Shown in pieces: positions 18,533-26,018 of a stretch of DNA of 64,000 nt. The stretch comes from CBDFNC01 sp965249895 (GTDB lineage: Bacteria; Pseudomonadota; Gammaproteobacteria; Enterobacterales; CBDFNC01), in the NCBI GenBank assembly GCA_965249895.1, contig CBDFNC010000005.1, forward strand, positions 124,001 to 188,000, in the 5' to 3' direction. A program made the translations under genes and the position numbers. Within the stretch, counting starts at the first letter, position 1. The number at the start of each line of letters is the position of its first letter. The notes under the pieces were generated by a model. That model was given only the letters and a program-made list of their open reading frames with translations. It was not told where the DNA came from and did no database searches.

Positions 18533-19972
18533 TTGGCATCAAGTGTATATTTACCAGACGAGTTTTTAGCGCAAATTGAAAAAATCCTCCCCGCTGAACT
18601 GGATATGGAGGGGTTTATTACATCTTGTAACACGCCACTTCGAAGAAGCATCAGGGTAAACAAACTCAAGATGGATCAGGCGGCGTTACTCGAACGCGCC
18701 GCCGAACATCAGTGGCAGTTAAAACCGGTGCCCTGGTGCGACAGCGGCTATTGGATAAATCGTGAAGACGAGAGCGTGCCGCTGGGCAATACCGCAGAGC
18801 ACTTAAGCGGCGCCTTATATATACAGGAAGCCAGCTCTATGCTCCCTGTTACCGCCCTATTCCACCATTGGTCGCCAGCGGAACAAGCCACCGTACTCGA
18901 TGCCGCGGCAGCTCCAGGCTCAAAAACCACCCAAATCGCCGCCGAACTGGATAATAAGGGCCTACTCGTAGCCAACGAGTTTTCCGCCAGCCGCATCAAA
19001 GGGCTTTATTCCAACTTGCAGCGCTGTGGCATCGCCAATGTCGCACTAACGCATTTCGATGCCAGAGTATTTGGTCGCTGGTTACCAGAGTCTTTTGATG
19101 CCATCTTACTCGATGCGCCTTGTTCCGGGGAAGGAACTGTCAGAAAAGATCAAGATGCCATGAAAAACTGGAGCGCTTCATCCGTTACCGACATCGCCAA
19201 TACCCAGAAAGACCTTATCGAAAGTGCTTTCTATGCGTTAAAACCGGGCGGTATTCTTATTTATTCAACCTGCACCCTGAACCCTGAAGAAAATCAGCAA
19301 GTCTGTTATCACCTGAAAGACAAATATAACGAAGGTGTGTCATTCCTTGATTTAGGAGATCTGTTTGATGGTGCAGAAAAAGCCCGTACTAGTGAGGGTT
19401 TTCTCCATATTTGGCCACAAATATACGACAGTGAAGGCTTTTTCGTTGCGGCCATTCGAAAAGAACAAACTGCAAAACCCGAGCCCGTTAAAAAAAGACT
19501 GGGGAGATTCCCGTTCTCCTTCCTTAAAAATAAAGAAACTGAACACTTTTTGGCTTATCTGACCGGACAATTCGGTATCGACAGTTTACCCGGCAAACTA
19601 TTTGCCAGAGACAACGAGATTTGGCTGTTTCCGGAGGAAGTAGTGCCGTTAATCGGTGAAATAAAATTTGACCGAATTGGCATTAAAGTCGCCGATTCAT
19701 TTACCAAAGGGCCCAAAAAAGGTTATCGCCTGACACACGAATGGACCATCGCATTCGGCGACCTGGCTGAGTCAAATCGCGTTTCAGTGAATGCCGAACA
19801 AGCAAAAGAATACTATATGGGCAGAGATATCCGGCCCGAAGGTAACGGTAAGGGCGAAGCAATTGTATGCTACCGCGACCACCCCATCGGCCTGGCAAAA
19901 TGGGTGGGTCCTAAACTGAAAAACAGCCTTCCCAGAGAGCTAGTTCGGGATTCAAATCTTTTTGACATTTAG
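18533..19972 (+). CDS. rsmF: 16S rRNA (cytosine-C5-)-methyltransferase RsmF
   Basis: Methylates C1407 of 16S rRNA using S-adenosylmethionine. The protein has 479 residues, like E. coli RsmF (YebU). The methyltransferase core has AAAPGSKTTQ, and the two cysteines of m5C enzymes lie in DAPCSGEGT (near 197) and YSTCTLNPEE (near 247). The C-terminal region (about 300-479) is the PUA-like extension of RsmF. The start is a TTG at 18533, which gives an N-terminus (MASSVYLPDEFLAQI) aligning with the known family start; no ATG fits better. It follows letB as in E. coli and is closed by a terminator. Confidence 0.93.
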   Translation: MASSVYLPDEFLAQIEKILPAELDMEGFITSCNTPLRRSIRVNKLKMDQAALLERAAEHQWQLKPVPWCDSGYWINREDESVPLGNTAEHLSGALYIQEASSMLPVTALFHHWSPAEQATVLDAAAAPGSKTTQIAAELDNKGLLVANEFSASRIKGLYSNLQRCGIANVALTHFDARVFGRWLPESFDAILLDAPCSGEGTVRKDQDAMKNWSASSVTDIANTQKDLIESAFYALKPGGILIYSTCTLNPEENQQVCYHLKDKYNEGVSFLDLGDLFDGAEKARTSEGFLHIWPQIYDSEGFFVAAIRKEQTAKPEPVKKRLGRFPFSFLKNKETEHFLAYLTGQFGIDSLPGKLFARDNEIWLFPEEVVPLIGEIKFDRIGIKVADSFTKGPKKGYRLTHEWTIAFGDLAESNRVSVNAEQAKEYYMGRDIRPEGNGKGEAIVCYRDHPIGLAKWVGPKLKNSLPRELVRDSNLFDI

Positions 19973-20065
19973 TCTGGCGATTTGAAGGCCATGGACTAGG
20001 CTTAACTTTAGTAGCAAATCGACGTACAGGATTAGCGCACGGCTCTCAACAGAGCCATTCCCCTA

Positions 20066-20106
20066 AGCTCGGGACAAATCGGAATCGTCCCGGGCGCTTT
20101 TTTTTA
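20066..20106 (+). terminator. Terminator after rsmF
   Basis: An inverted repeat CGGGAC / GTCCCG with an 11-base loop, extended by partial pairing outside, is followed by nine T. It ends the letA-letB-rsmF transcription unit. Confidence 0.75.
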
Positions 20107-20355
20107 GTTTCCCAACACCAAAGTCACCAAGGCGCAGCTCGGCAGCGACCAAATTCAGAATCGACCCCTTTCAGCACATTTTAAAGACGGCTTGCTAGCC
20201 CATTTATCAAAACCGACCGGTTACCAAAATAACATTTTGGCGTGTTATTTTTGCAAAGTGGGTTTCTGTTATTGGTTATAACAACTTGGCGATGTCGGCA
20301 ATGTTAACCGGGCGGTAGCAGCAGTGCATTACACCTTTGCCGCCTGGAGTAAAAC

Positions 20356-20595
20356 GCCGAAAGGCTAAACGATATTATTGAAGCCAACTGGCTCATTAAC
20401 GATTTTATGACCGGACAGCGCTATGAGTTGGATAAACAGGGCGAATTGGTCGCTGACTTCCAGTCAGTGCCGCCGACATCAGGCTTCAGGGCGAATACCT
20501 GATGGTGCCGGTAATGTTTGCCAACCAATTTAGCCTCTACAAGTTTAAGTCAGGTTTAGCGCCTCACCATCTGCGCCCAATGGCTTCATTGGACG
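20356..20595 (+). pseudogene. Degraded ORF remnant, unidentified
   Basis: Two reading frames look like one former gene joined across a frame change. One reads EANWLINDFMTGQRYELD...ADFQSVP and hits a stop at 20500-20502. The other, open from about 20472, reads ADIRLQGEYLMVPVMFANQF and runs on into the end of the MarR gene. The codon usage looks coding in each part, but there is no start or intact frame. I do not recognise the family. The rest of 20107-20355 holds nothing I can identify. It may belong to the same decayed cluster as the remnants at 23.9-24.6 kb. Confidence 0.35.
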
Positions 20596-20599
20596 CATT

Positions 20600-21058
20600 T
20601 CACCTGTTCATCTCATCTACCTGCGTATCCAGTTTTTCCAAAATCCTCAGTAAATCCCTGTACTCGCTAACATCTAAGGCCGTAATCAACCTACTCTCCC
20701 AATCCAAAGCCCTAGGGGCGATCTCCTGGTATAGCTGGCGCCCCATATCGGTCAAGGATAGATAGGAGACCCGGTTATCATTGCAGTCTTTCTCCCGGAT
20801 CAAATACCCCTTATCATCTAATTGTTTTACTGCACGAGAAACCTTAGATTTGTCCATAAATGTCACTTCTCCAATATCCTTGGAATTGAGTTGGCTATGC
20901 TCCGCTAATCTCGCCAGAATACGCCATTCGGGCACAGAGAGATTAAATTCTTGCATATAAATTTCCGAGCAGGAATCACTGATTTTCTTGGCCAGATTAA
21001 CCATGCGATAAGGAATAAAATGGTTCAACATTAATGATTTTGTCTGGTACTCTGTCAT
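20600..21058 (-). CDS. MarR family transcriptional regulator
   Basis: A 152-residue winged-helix regulator. The core shows LSVPEWRILARLAEH (recognition-helix entry), DIGEVTFMDKSKVSRAVKQLDDKGYLIRE (helix-turn-helix) and the wing DCNDNRVSYLSLTDMG. MarR proteins of this size act as dimers that release DNA on binding small, often aromatic, ligands. The ATG at 21058 is preferred over the TTG 15 bases upstream because TTGGAG lies at ribosome-binding distance. An inverted repeat upstream may be its own operator. Its former target genes may be the disrupted ones around the insertion sequences; that is inference. Confidence 0.85.
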   Translation of the reverse strand: MTEYQTKSLMLNHFIPYRMVNLAKKISDSCSEIYMQEFNLSVPEWRILARLAEHSQLNSKDIGEVTFMDKSKVSRAVKQLDDKGYLIREKDCNDNRVSYLSLTDMGRQLYQEIAPRALDWESRLITALDVSEYRDLLRILEKLDTQVDEMNR

Positions 21059-21103
21059 TTCGAACAACTCCAAAGAAACGATTACAACCCTAGCTTTTAA
21101 ATA

Positions 21104-21119
21104 ATCTCATACGAGAGAT
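21104..21119. promoter_or_regulatory. Candidate MarR operator
   Basis: A small palindrome, ATCTC-ATACGA-GAGAT (also readable as TCTC-ATAC-GAGA), 45 bases upstream of the marR ATG. Its size and spacing resemble sites bound by MarR dimers. No experimental match is known to me. Confidence 0.45.
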
Positions 21120-21382
21120 ATTTTGACTATGCCCTTTTATTATCCCAATACCTTTCACTAAGAAATAACCTTACTATACCGCACATTATAAAAACCAACC
21201 CGCACGCCTCAGCTCATCATTAGATACATGTCTGTCACATTATTTACTTTACAGCTACATTTGACTTGATAGTGATCTCACATGAAACTATTGTTCGTTG
21301 CGTAAATAATCATTCTCCAGCAATTCCCAGCGAGTTGAAGTTATCAACAAAATCATGTACATATATTTCATCTCCATGAAAA

Positions 21383-22768
21383 TTGAAATTAACATTGTCA
21401 GTTAGTAATCGTTTAAAAAAGCAGCGCCGTCTCAGGGCCATGCTACCCAGACCTGAAGATCTGAAACTACGCAAGCAGCTCTCAGCTCCCGGTCTGCTCA
21501 ACATCGTCAGGGCAGAATTTCACCACGTATCTGAGTTCAGAAAGCGTCAACCTACCTATTCAATGACTGATTGTCTGATGAGCGGACTGGCAGTATTTTC
21601 CTTCAAATCACCTTCTCTGCTTAAGTTTGAAGAACTGCTCAGTGAGGAGACGGTTCGGGCAAACTTGACATCCCTCTACGGCGTTAAGAAAGCACCCTGT
21701 GACAGTCAGCTACGGGAAGTGCTGGATCCGGTATCACCCATTGAACTACGTCCGGCGTTTGTCAAAATACATGCGCTTTTACAACGTCAGAACATGATGG
21801 AAGCGTTCGAATTTTTGGATGGCCAGTTGTTGTCCATTGACGGTACTGGGTTGTATTCCTCAGGCAAAGTCAGCTGTCCGGAATGCTGTGTCAAAGGCAA
21901 AGGCGACAAGAAAAAATACTACCACCAGGCGCTGGGCGCGGTGATAGTTCACCCGGACAAAAAGCAGGTGCTGCCGCTGTTTCCCGAAGCCATCACCCGC
22001 CAGGACGGAGATACCAAGAATGACTGTGAACGAAACGCCTCAAAGCGTCTGCTGACTTCCATCAGGGAGTACTTTCCCAAGCGCAAATTCATCGTGCTGG
22101 AAGATGGTCTTGCCAGCAACGCTCCGCATATTAACTTATTGAAAAAACTGAACTATAGCTTCATTCTTGGCGCTAAAGAAGGTGATCACAAGGCCTTGTT
22201 TAGCCATGTCCAAACCTTGCTTATGGCAGGCGAAACCGAGGAGTTTGAGGCTACCGGAGCGGACGGTCTGATCCGAGGATACCGCTATGTTAATGAGGTG
22301 TCGCTAAACGCGAGTCATCCGGAATTGCTGGTGAACTACCTGGAGCACTGGGAGATCAAGCCGGACGGTAAAGAAACCATTTTTAGCTGGGTCACCGACC
22401 TTCCGCTAAGCAAAGACACTGTCCCGGATATCGCAAGAGGAGGCCGGTCCCGCTGGAAAATTGAGAACGAAACCTTTAATACACTGAAAAACCAAGATTA
22501 CAACTTTGAGCACAACTACGGCCATGGCAAGCAGCATCTGTCGACCGTATTCGCCAATCTGATGATGCTGGCCTTTCTTATCGATCAGGTTCAGGAATAC
22601 TGCTGCCCTCTATTCAAGCTGGCGAGAGAGCAATACAACTCCAGAACCAGTCTGTGGCACAAAATGAAAAGCCTGTTTGCGGTGGCGCATTTAAAAGACT
22701 GGGAAACACTGTGGAAGCTGATCATATACGGTCATCACTTGGAAGAACTAACCATCAATAGTCCATAG
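21383..22768 (+). CDS. IS4-like DDE transposase (ISNCY/IS4 superfamily)
   Basis: A 461-residue transposase. DDE-type acidic residues are suggested by LLSIDGTGLYSS (first Asp), FIVLEDGLASNAPH (second Asp) and RSRWKIENETFN (Glu, with the Arg three residues before it as in the IS4 group). A cysteine pair CPECC precedes a YYHQALGAVIVHPDKK block. The frame opens at a TTG at 21383; an ATG at 21437 is an alternative start. The gene appears intact, so the element could be active. I could not define terminal inverted repeats: the flanks 21121-21382 and 22769-22807 show no convincing matching ends. It abuts an IS630 element on its right. Confidence 0.85.
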   Translation: MKLTLSVSNRLKKQRRLRAMLPRPEDLKLRKQLSAPGLLNIVRAEFHHVSEFRKRQPTYSMTDCLMSGLAVFSFKSPSLLKFEELLSEETVRANLTSLYGVKKAPCDSQLREVLDPVSPIELRPAFVKIHALLQRQNMMEAFEFLDGQLLSIDGTGLYSSGKVSCPECCVKGKGDKKKYYHQALGAVIVHPDKKQVLPLFPEAITRQDGDTKNDCERNASKRLLTSIREYFPKRKFIVLEDGLASNAPHINLLKKLNYSFILGAKEGDHKALFSHVQTLLMAGETEEFEATGADGLIRGYRYVNEVSLNASHPELLVNYLEHWEIKPDGKETIFSWVTDLPLSKDTVPDIARGGRSRWKIENETFNTLKNQDYNFEHNYGHGKQHLSTVFANLMMLAFLIDQVQEYCCPLFKLAREQYNSRTSLWHKMKSLFAVAHLKDWETLWKLIIYGHHLEELTINSP

Positions 22769-22810
22769 AAAGCCTGTGCTTGAAGTGATCTTGGTTTGGG
22801 ATGTAAGTGC

Positions 22811-23440
22811 CTAGGTAAAAGTTATTCTGTATTTAGATGGATAATTAGACAGAATGTTTTTTACACACTTGGTCAGATTTTCAAATGTTTCAAAAGCGCA
22901 GGTGGGAAGCCATTCATACTTAATTTTCCGCCATAGTATTTCTATGATATTCAGCTCTGGCGAATAAGCTGGCAGATACAGCACCAAAACACCCTCTGTT
23001 ATCCAGTCACTGCATTTCTCTTTAAATTTCGCAGAGCGGTGAAAAGATGCGTTGTCCAGAAAAACGACTGTCAGTTTTTTCTTTGCGGTGTGTGGCTTAT
23101 TTTCTATCAGCTTTTCAAACGCCTCGATGACTGTGTCAGTAGTAACGTGACCTTCGGTGCTGTGGTAAACCAGCTTTCCTTGGCGGCTTAAAAAGCCAAG
23201 TACGTTCAATCGCTTACTATGCGAATAGGCAGGAAATGCAAACGGCTCACCGACTGGGCTCCATGCGTAAGGTAAGTTCGATTTTTGGCTGAAACCTGAT
23301 TCATCGAAATAATAGAGGTCCAACTCGCCCTCTTGTTCAAGCTTTATAAATTTATTCAGGGTGTTGTAACACTTTCGGAACGCCTCTTCATCACGCTTTA
23401 GTTTGAGTGAATGTCTGGCTCTTTTATGGCTGTAGTTAAA
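22811..23440 (-). CDS. IS630 transposase, C-terminal DDE part (-1 frame)
   Basis: Catalytic part. From the A8 run the -1 frame reads FNYSHKRARHSLKLK, then DLYYFDESGFSQ (first Asp with Glu), VVFLDNASFH (second Asp), and LPAYSPELNIIE...WRKIK (Glu), the standard IS630/Tc1-like DDE set. The first in-frame ATG lies only at 23323, too late to give a whole protein, so it must be made as an extension of the N-terminal frame. The stop TAG lies in the putative left end of the element. Confidence 0.75.
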   Translation of the reverse strand, partial: FNYSHKRARHSLKLKRDEEAFRKCYNTLNKFIKLEQEGELDLYYFDESGFSQKSNLPYAWSPVGEPFAFPAYSHSKRLNVLGFLSRQGKLVYHSTEGHVTTDTVIEAFEKLIENKPHTAKKKLTVVFLDNASFHRSAKFKEKCSDWITEGVLVLYLPAYSPELNIIEILWRKIKYEWLPTCAFETFENLTKCVKNILSNYPSKYRITFT

Positions 23441-23796
23441 TTTTTTTTCAACGTTCGCTTAATCGTTGAAACGCTGGCTTTTTTGCCGCTTTCTTTCTCC
23501 ATCAGGGACTGGGCTCGCTTGAGTTGATGAGGCTCCTCATCCGTATAAATAGTGGGCCGCCCCGTTCGCTTTGCGTCATAAAGGCTTGAGATCCCGAACT
23601 CTTCCCAGCAATCGATCCATTTAGAAAGCGTCTCCAAGCTGGTATCGAAGATATCCGCTAGCTGCTTAATATCGTATCTCTTATGGCTGAGTAGGATGGC
23701 ATGAGCCCGGATTCTACAACGATGTTTGGGGTGATTAGCCACAGCTTCTCTAAGGGTAATTTGTTCGGCCTCAGTAAGGCGCCATACTACTTTCAC
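23398..23796 (-). CDS. IS630 transposase, N-terminal helix-turn-helix part (frame 0)
   Basis: DNA-binding part of the transposase. It reads RLTEAEQITLREAV, a helix-turn-helix region (DIKQLADIFDTSLETLSKWI) and the linker FGISSLYDAKRTGRPTI typical of IS630 proteins. The start is taken as GTG at 23796 (VKVVWRLTEAEQ); the frame stays open upstream to 23898 without a better start. Translation in this frame ends about 50 bases beyond an A8 run, while the homologous sequence continues in the -1 frame. This may be programmed frameshifting or a lesion. Confidence 0.75.
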   Translation of the reverse strand: MKVVWRLTEAEQITLREAVANHPKHRCRIRAHAILLSHKRYDIKQLADIFDTSLETLSKWIDCWEEFGISSLYDAKRTGRPTIYTDEEPHQLKRAQSLMEKESGKKASVSTIKRTLKKNLTTAIKEPDIHSN

Positions 23797-23944
23797 GGAT
23801 TGGTACGCATGATGTTGAAAATTGATGCATGTATACTGGAGTCGGTGAAAAAACGCAAAAATATCTGTACCGCTGCATAAAAAACAAACAGGGGGCAACT
23901 CTGAAAACTTATGCTCACCTACTTAGACAGAAAATTAGGCAGTT

Positions 23945-24091
23945 GTGATCAGTGATGTTTTAACTGAGGATCTTGCACGTCCGCAAGAAATTAATAGCCG
24001 TTTGACAGGGTTACGTTACGTGACCGCCGCTTTGTCGGGAACTGCTGATCATTCTCTACTTACCCTGCAAGGATCCGTCGATGAAGATTAA
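23945..24091 (+). pseudogene. 3' remnant of an unidentified gene upstream of the VOC remnant
   Basis: Just outside the IS630 end the frame reads ISDVLTEDLARPQEINSRLTG and continues for about 48 codons to a TAA that overlaps the ATG of the VOC gene, as coupled genes in an operon do. No start remains; the 5' part appears to have been lost or displaced by the insertion sequences. I do not recognise the family with confidence. Confidence 0.35.
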
Positions 24092-24383
24092 GCAATTTCA
24101 CCATGTAGCCTATCGCTGTAATGACGCCAAGGAAACCGTCGAGTTTTATCGCGATACATTGGGTATGGATTTCATCTTAGCCATCTCCGAAGACAAAGTT
24201 CCCTCAACCAAAGAGCCAGACCCCTATATGCATCTGTTTATGGATGCCGGCAATGGAAATATTCTTGCTTTCTTCGAAATACCCAACTCTCCTCCTATGG
24301 GCCGAGATCCAAATACCCCTATCTGGGTCCAGCATATCCCCTGGAGCTGGCGACCGAAGAGGAGCTTATGGAAGCCAAGATAG
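24081..24383 (+). pseudogene. VOC (glyoxalase/bleomycin-resistance fold) protein, frameshifted and truncated
   Basis: The start reads MKIKQFHHVAYRCNDAKETV, a classic VOC-superfamily first strand and helix with the metal-ligand His (FHHVAY). It continues EFYRDTLGMDF and ends WVQHI at about 24338. There the natural continuation (LELATEEELMEAK) is one frame away, consistent with loss of a single base near 24338-24341. After about 24384 the sequence belongs to a different protein, so the VOC gene also lost its second half. It is presumably non-functional. Confidence 0.7.
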
Positions 24384-24610
24384 GTGGACAATTCGAGGTC
24401 CTGGTGTTCGGTGATTTACCCGCCTTCGGCGCGGTGGTTCAGGGTGGTGTTGTCGCCAAAATCACTGTGGTGGGCAAAGACATTGACGATACTGACGGCT
24501 TATTGACCGAGCGCTTCGACGGTAAAGCCGGGGCGGTATACCTGCTGCGTCCGGATCAGCATGTTGCCGCCCGCTGGCGCGCCTTTGACATCGGAAAAAT
24601 TAAAACTTAA
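24384..24610 (+). pseudogene. C-terminal remnant of a flavin-dependent aromatic monooxygenase
   Basis: About 75 codons in the frame that joins the VOC remnant read VLVFGDLPAFGAVV...VYLLRPDQHVAARWRAFD and then a stop. The RPDQHVAARWR motif is characteristic of the C-terminal thioredoxin-like domain of FAD-dependent phenol-type monooxygenases such as MhpA relatives. The flavin-binding N-terminal domains are absent. A deletion has fused this tail to the VOC gene. Together with the MarR gene this suggests the relic of an aromatic-degradation cluster. Confidence 0.6.
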
Positions 24611-24629
24611 TAACCATGTGACTCAACTA

Positions 24630-24989
24630 TTAGCTTCTTCCAGAGGATTTTATCATCCCCCGCTCCGCTGGGGCCCACTTTCCACCACTACCGTGATATG
24701 TCTCTGCACTCAGATTATACAGAGACTTACATTTAGGGCACTCAAAAAAATAGTCCACAGTATCCCCCCAGTGCGCGCCACCTGCCAATCTCGAGAATGA
24801 AACATTGTTGTGGTTGGAACAACCTTCAGGCCAATACTCACTCTCAATGATGGTTCCATCATTGATATTGTCAGAGGCAACTTTTATTGCCTTGCGTAGA
24901 TCTTGGGGCTTCTTGATTCGGAAGACCTGATTTACTTCATTACAATGCTCACAGCCATGCATGACTTTCAACGCCATCTTAAGCGGCAA
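24630..24989 (-). CDS. Hypothetical protein with CxxC pairs
   Basis: A 119-residue protein with two cysteine pairs, CEHC near residue 13 and CPKC near residue 86, suggesting a small zinc-ribbon fold. It also has the motif AETYHGSGGKWAP near the C-terminus, which I associate with uncharacterised short bacterial proteins. ATG at 24989; a nearer-motif start (MALKVMHGCEHC) at 24977 is possible. It points away from the monooxygenase remnant. The function is unknown. Confidence 0.55.
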   Translation of the reverse strand: MPLKMALKVMHGCEHCNEVNQVFRIKKPQDLRKAIKVASDNINDGTIIESEYWPEGCSNHNNVSFSRLAGGAHWGDTVDYFFECPKCKSLYNLSAETYHGSGGKWAPAERGMIKSSGRS

Positions 24990-25009
24990 AAAATAGCAGC
25001 CAAATATAC

Positions 25010-25055
25010 TATACCCAAATTACTTGGAAATGCAGGTTCAGGTAGTTTTGGTATA
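25010..25055. repeat. Imperfect inverted repeat upstream of the CxxC gene
   Basis: The arms TATACCCAAATTACTT and AGGTAGTTTTGGTATA pair imperfectly around a 14-base centre. The look is that of a dispersed palindromic element. A second smaller hairpin, GCCGCT / AGCGGC, lies at about 25084-25115. The rest of the gap 25056-25224 shows no gene. Confidence 0.5.
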
Positions 25056-25224
25056 TACGTAAATTGAAGTTAGGAAAGTTAATGCCGCTATAAAAAATAC
25101 GTAAATACAGCGGCTTGCCAATATCCCGTTGGTAATCTAGGCCGTGCTCGGCTCGAAAAAAAGAGCAACATAAAACCCTCCTTCCTCGCGATTAAATATT
25201 TCCTATATAAGTAGCCCAGCGCAC

Positions 25225-25271
25225 ACGACAGGACTAAGTCGCGGCTGCGCGCGACCTATCCTTGTTAGTTA
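25225..25271 (-). repeat. 47-bp hairpin repeat, copy A, at the stop of the GFA gene
   Basis: Nearly identical to the copy at 25972-26018 (differences at only a few bases). On the minus strand it starts with the TAA stop of the GFA gene and folds as AGGA..GGTCGCG with CGCGAC..TCCT around a short loop. The stop codon itself is part of GCCTAAC, the 7-mer used as the outer core of integron attC sites. No matching GTTRRRY partner is found downstream, so it is attC-like at best. Confidence 0.7.
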
Positions 25272-25658
25272 GGCGTCAATTTGTACCTTCCACCATTTAG
25301 GCCTTTTGGCAATGTAAGAGTGCTTTTCTGGTGCAAGCACCTTGAGATTAGGGGTATCAAATACACCTAAAACAATTGCTATTATTGGATCATCGTCGAT
25401 TGCCCCAATTGTGCTCCCACAATTAGAGCAAAAAGCACGAGAAGAATAATCAGAAGATCGCCATTTTGATGGTTCGCCGTCAGATCCCGTCCACGTTACA
25501 TTTTCACTTGAAAATTCAACCCACGCTTGGGTTAATGCTCCAGAATGACGCTGACACTGTCTACAAGAACAAGTATGAGGTTTTAATGCAGGAGATTTTG
25601 CTGAAAACCTAATATTTCCACAAAGACACCCCCCTTCAAACACTTTATTTTTCGACAT
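25269..25658 (-). CDS. GFA/CENP-V domain protein
   Basis: A small zinc-binding protein of the glutathione-dependent formaldehyde-activating (GFA) family, 129 residues. Cysteine sets CLCG (near 11-14), CSCRQCQRHSG (near 30-36) and CSNCGS (near 77-80) are the zinc ligands of this fold. Members include real formaldehyde-glutathione enzymes and many of unknown function; nothing here decides the substrate. ATG at 25658 with AAGGAG upstream. A GTTAGGC heptamer lies 31 bases upstream of the start and GCCTAAC overlaps the stop, which is suggestive of an integron-type cassette. Confidence 0.8.
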   Translation of the reverse strand: MSKNKVFEGGCLCGNIRFSAKSPALKPHTCSCRQCQRHSGALTQAWVEFSSENVTWTGSDGEPSKWRSSDYSSRAFCSNCGSTIGAIDDDPIIAIVLGVFDTPNLKVLAPEKHSYIAKRPKWWKVQIDA

Positions 25659-25944
25659 TTAAGTGACTCCTTAAATTTGGACTAATGTCGCCTAACGTTT
25701 TGCTAATGTGTGAAGCCAGATTGGACTGCCTTTTTGCATCGTTTGCATAAAGCAGGACAACTTTGGCGGAATCCGATTCAGCACCTTTTTGAACGAAGCC
25801 GCTGTGCGGCAGAAACATATTCCCTATTAACCATTCATCTCCAAATAACCTAATATTTGAGGTAGCGGCAACATTTGTTAAAACATCATAACCAGCTGAA
25901 ATACCCACCAAATATATCAACTCGAGGTTATTTACCAATCGCAT
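25645..25944 (-). CDS. Hypothetical protein, cassette-like
   Basis: A 99-residue frame (MRLVNNLELIYLVG...) filling the space between hairpin repeat B and the GFA gene, which it overlaps by 14 bases. No ribosome binding site is obvious and I do not recognise a family. It contains the sentence-like stretch AKVVLLYANDAKRQSNLASH and no membrane segment. It could be a real small gene or only an open frame. Confidence 0.35.
   Translation of the reverse strand: MRLVNNLELIYLVGISAGYDVLTNVAATSNIRLFGDEWLIGNMFLPHSGFVQKGAESDSAKVVLLYANDAKRQSNLASHISKTLGDISPNLRSHLNVEK
25690..25696 (-). other. GTTAGGC core-site-like heptamer upstream of the GFA gene
   Basis: GTTAGGC fits the integron core consensus GTTRRRY and lies 31 bases before the GFA ATG, where a cassette junction would be. 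A second GTTAGGC lies about 13 bases before the ATG of the ycaQ/alkX gene near 27870. Heptamers occur by chance, so this is supporting context only. Confidence 0.35.
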
Positions 25945-25971
25945 AGAATATGCAGCAATCGGGTTTTTTCA

Positions 25972-26018
25972 ACGACAGGATTAAGTCGCGACTGCGCGCG
26001 ACCTATCCTTATTAGTTA
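25972..26018 (-). repeat. 47-bp hairpin repeat, copy B, at the stop of ybjQ
   Basis: Second copy of the hairpin repeat, again beginning with the TAA stop of the upstream gene (here YbjQ). The shared core is TAACTAAYAAGGATAGG followed by a TCGCG...CGCGA stem. The repeated position exactly at two stop codons argues for a function tied to the genes' 3' ends or to cassette recombination. Confidence 0.7.

Larger units (their letters stand above)
22808..23941 (-). mobile_element. IS630-family insertion sequence
   Basis: A compact element of about 1.13 kb carrying an IS630-type transposase on the minus strand. Candidate short ends are TGCCTA at 22808-22813 and TAGGCA at 23936-23941. The transposase stop codon lies within the left end, and further inward the ends share only patchy similarity, so the boundaries are approximate. 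It sits immediately beside the IS4-like transposase, so two mobile elements landed next to each other in a decaying region. Confidence 0.7.

Noticed and set aside
21121..22807. Terminal inverted repeats of the IS4-like element
   Set aside because: I compared both flanks by eye and found no convincing matching ends, so the element boundaries are not given.
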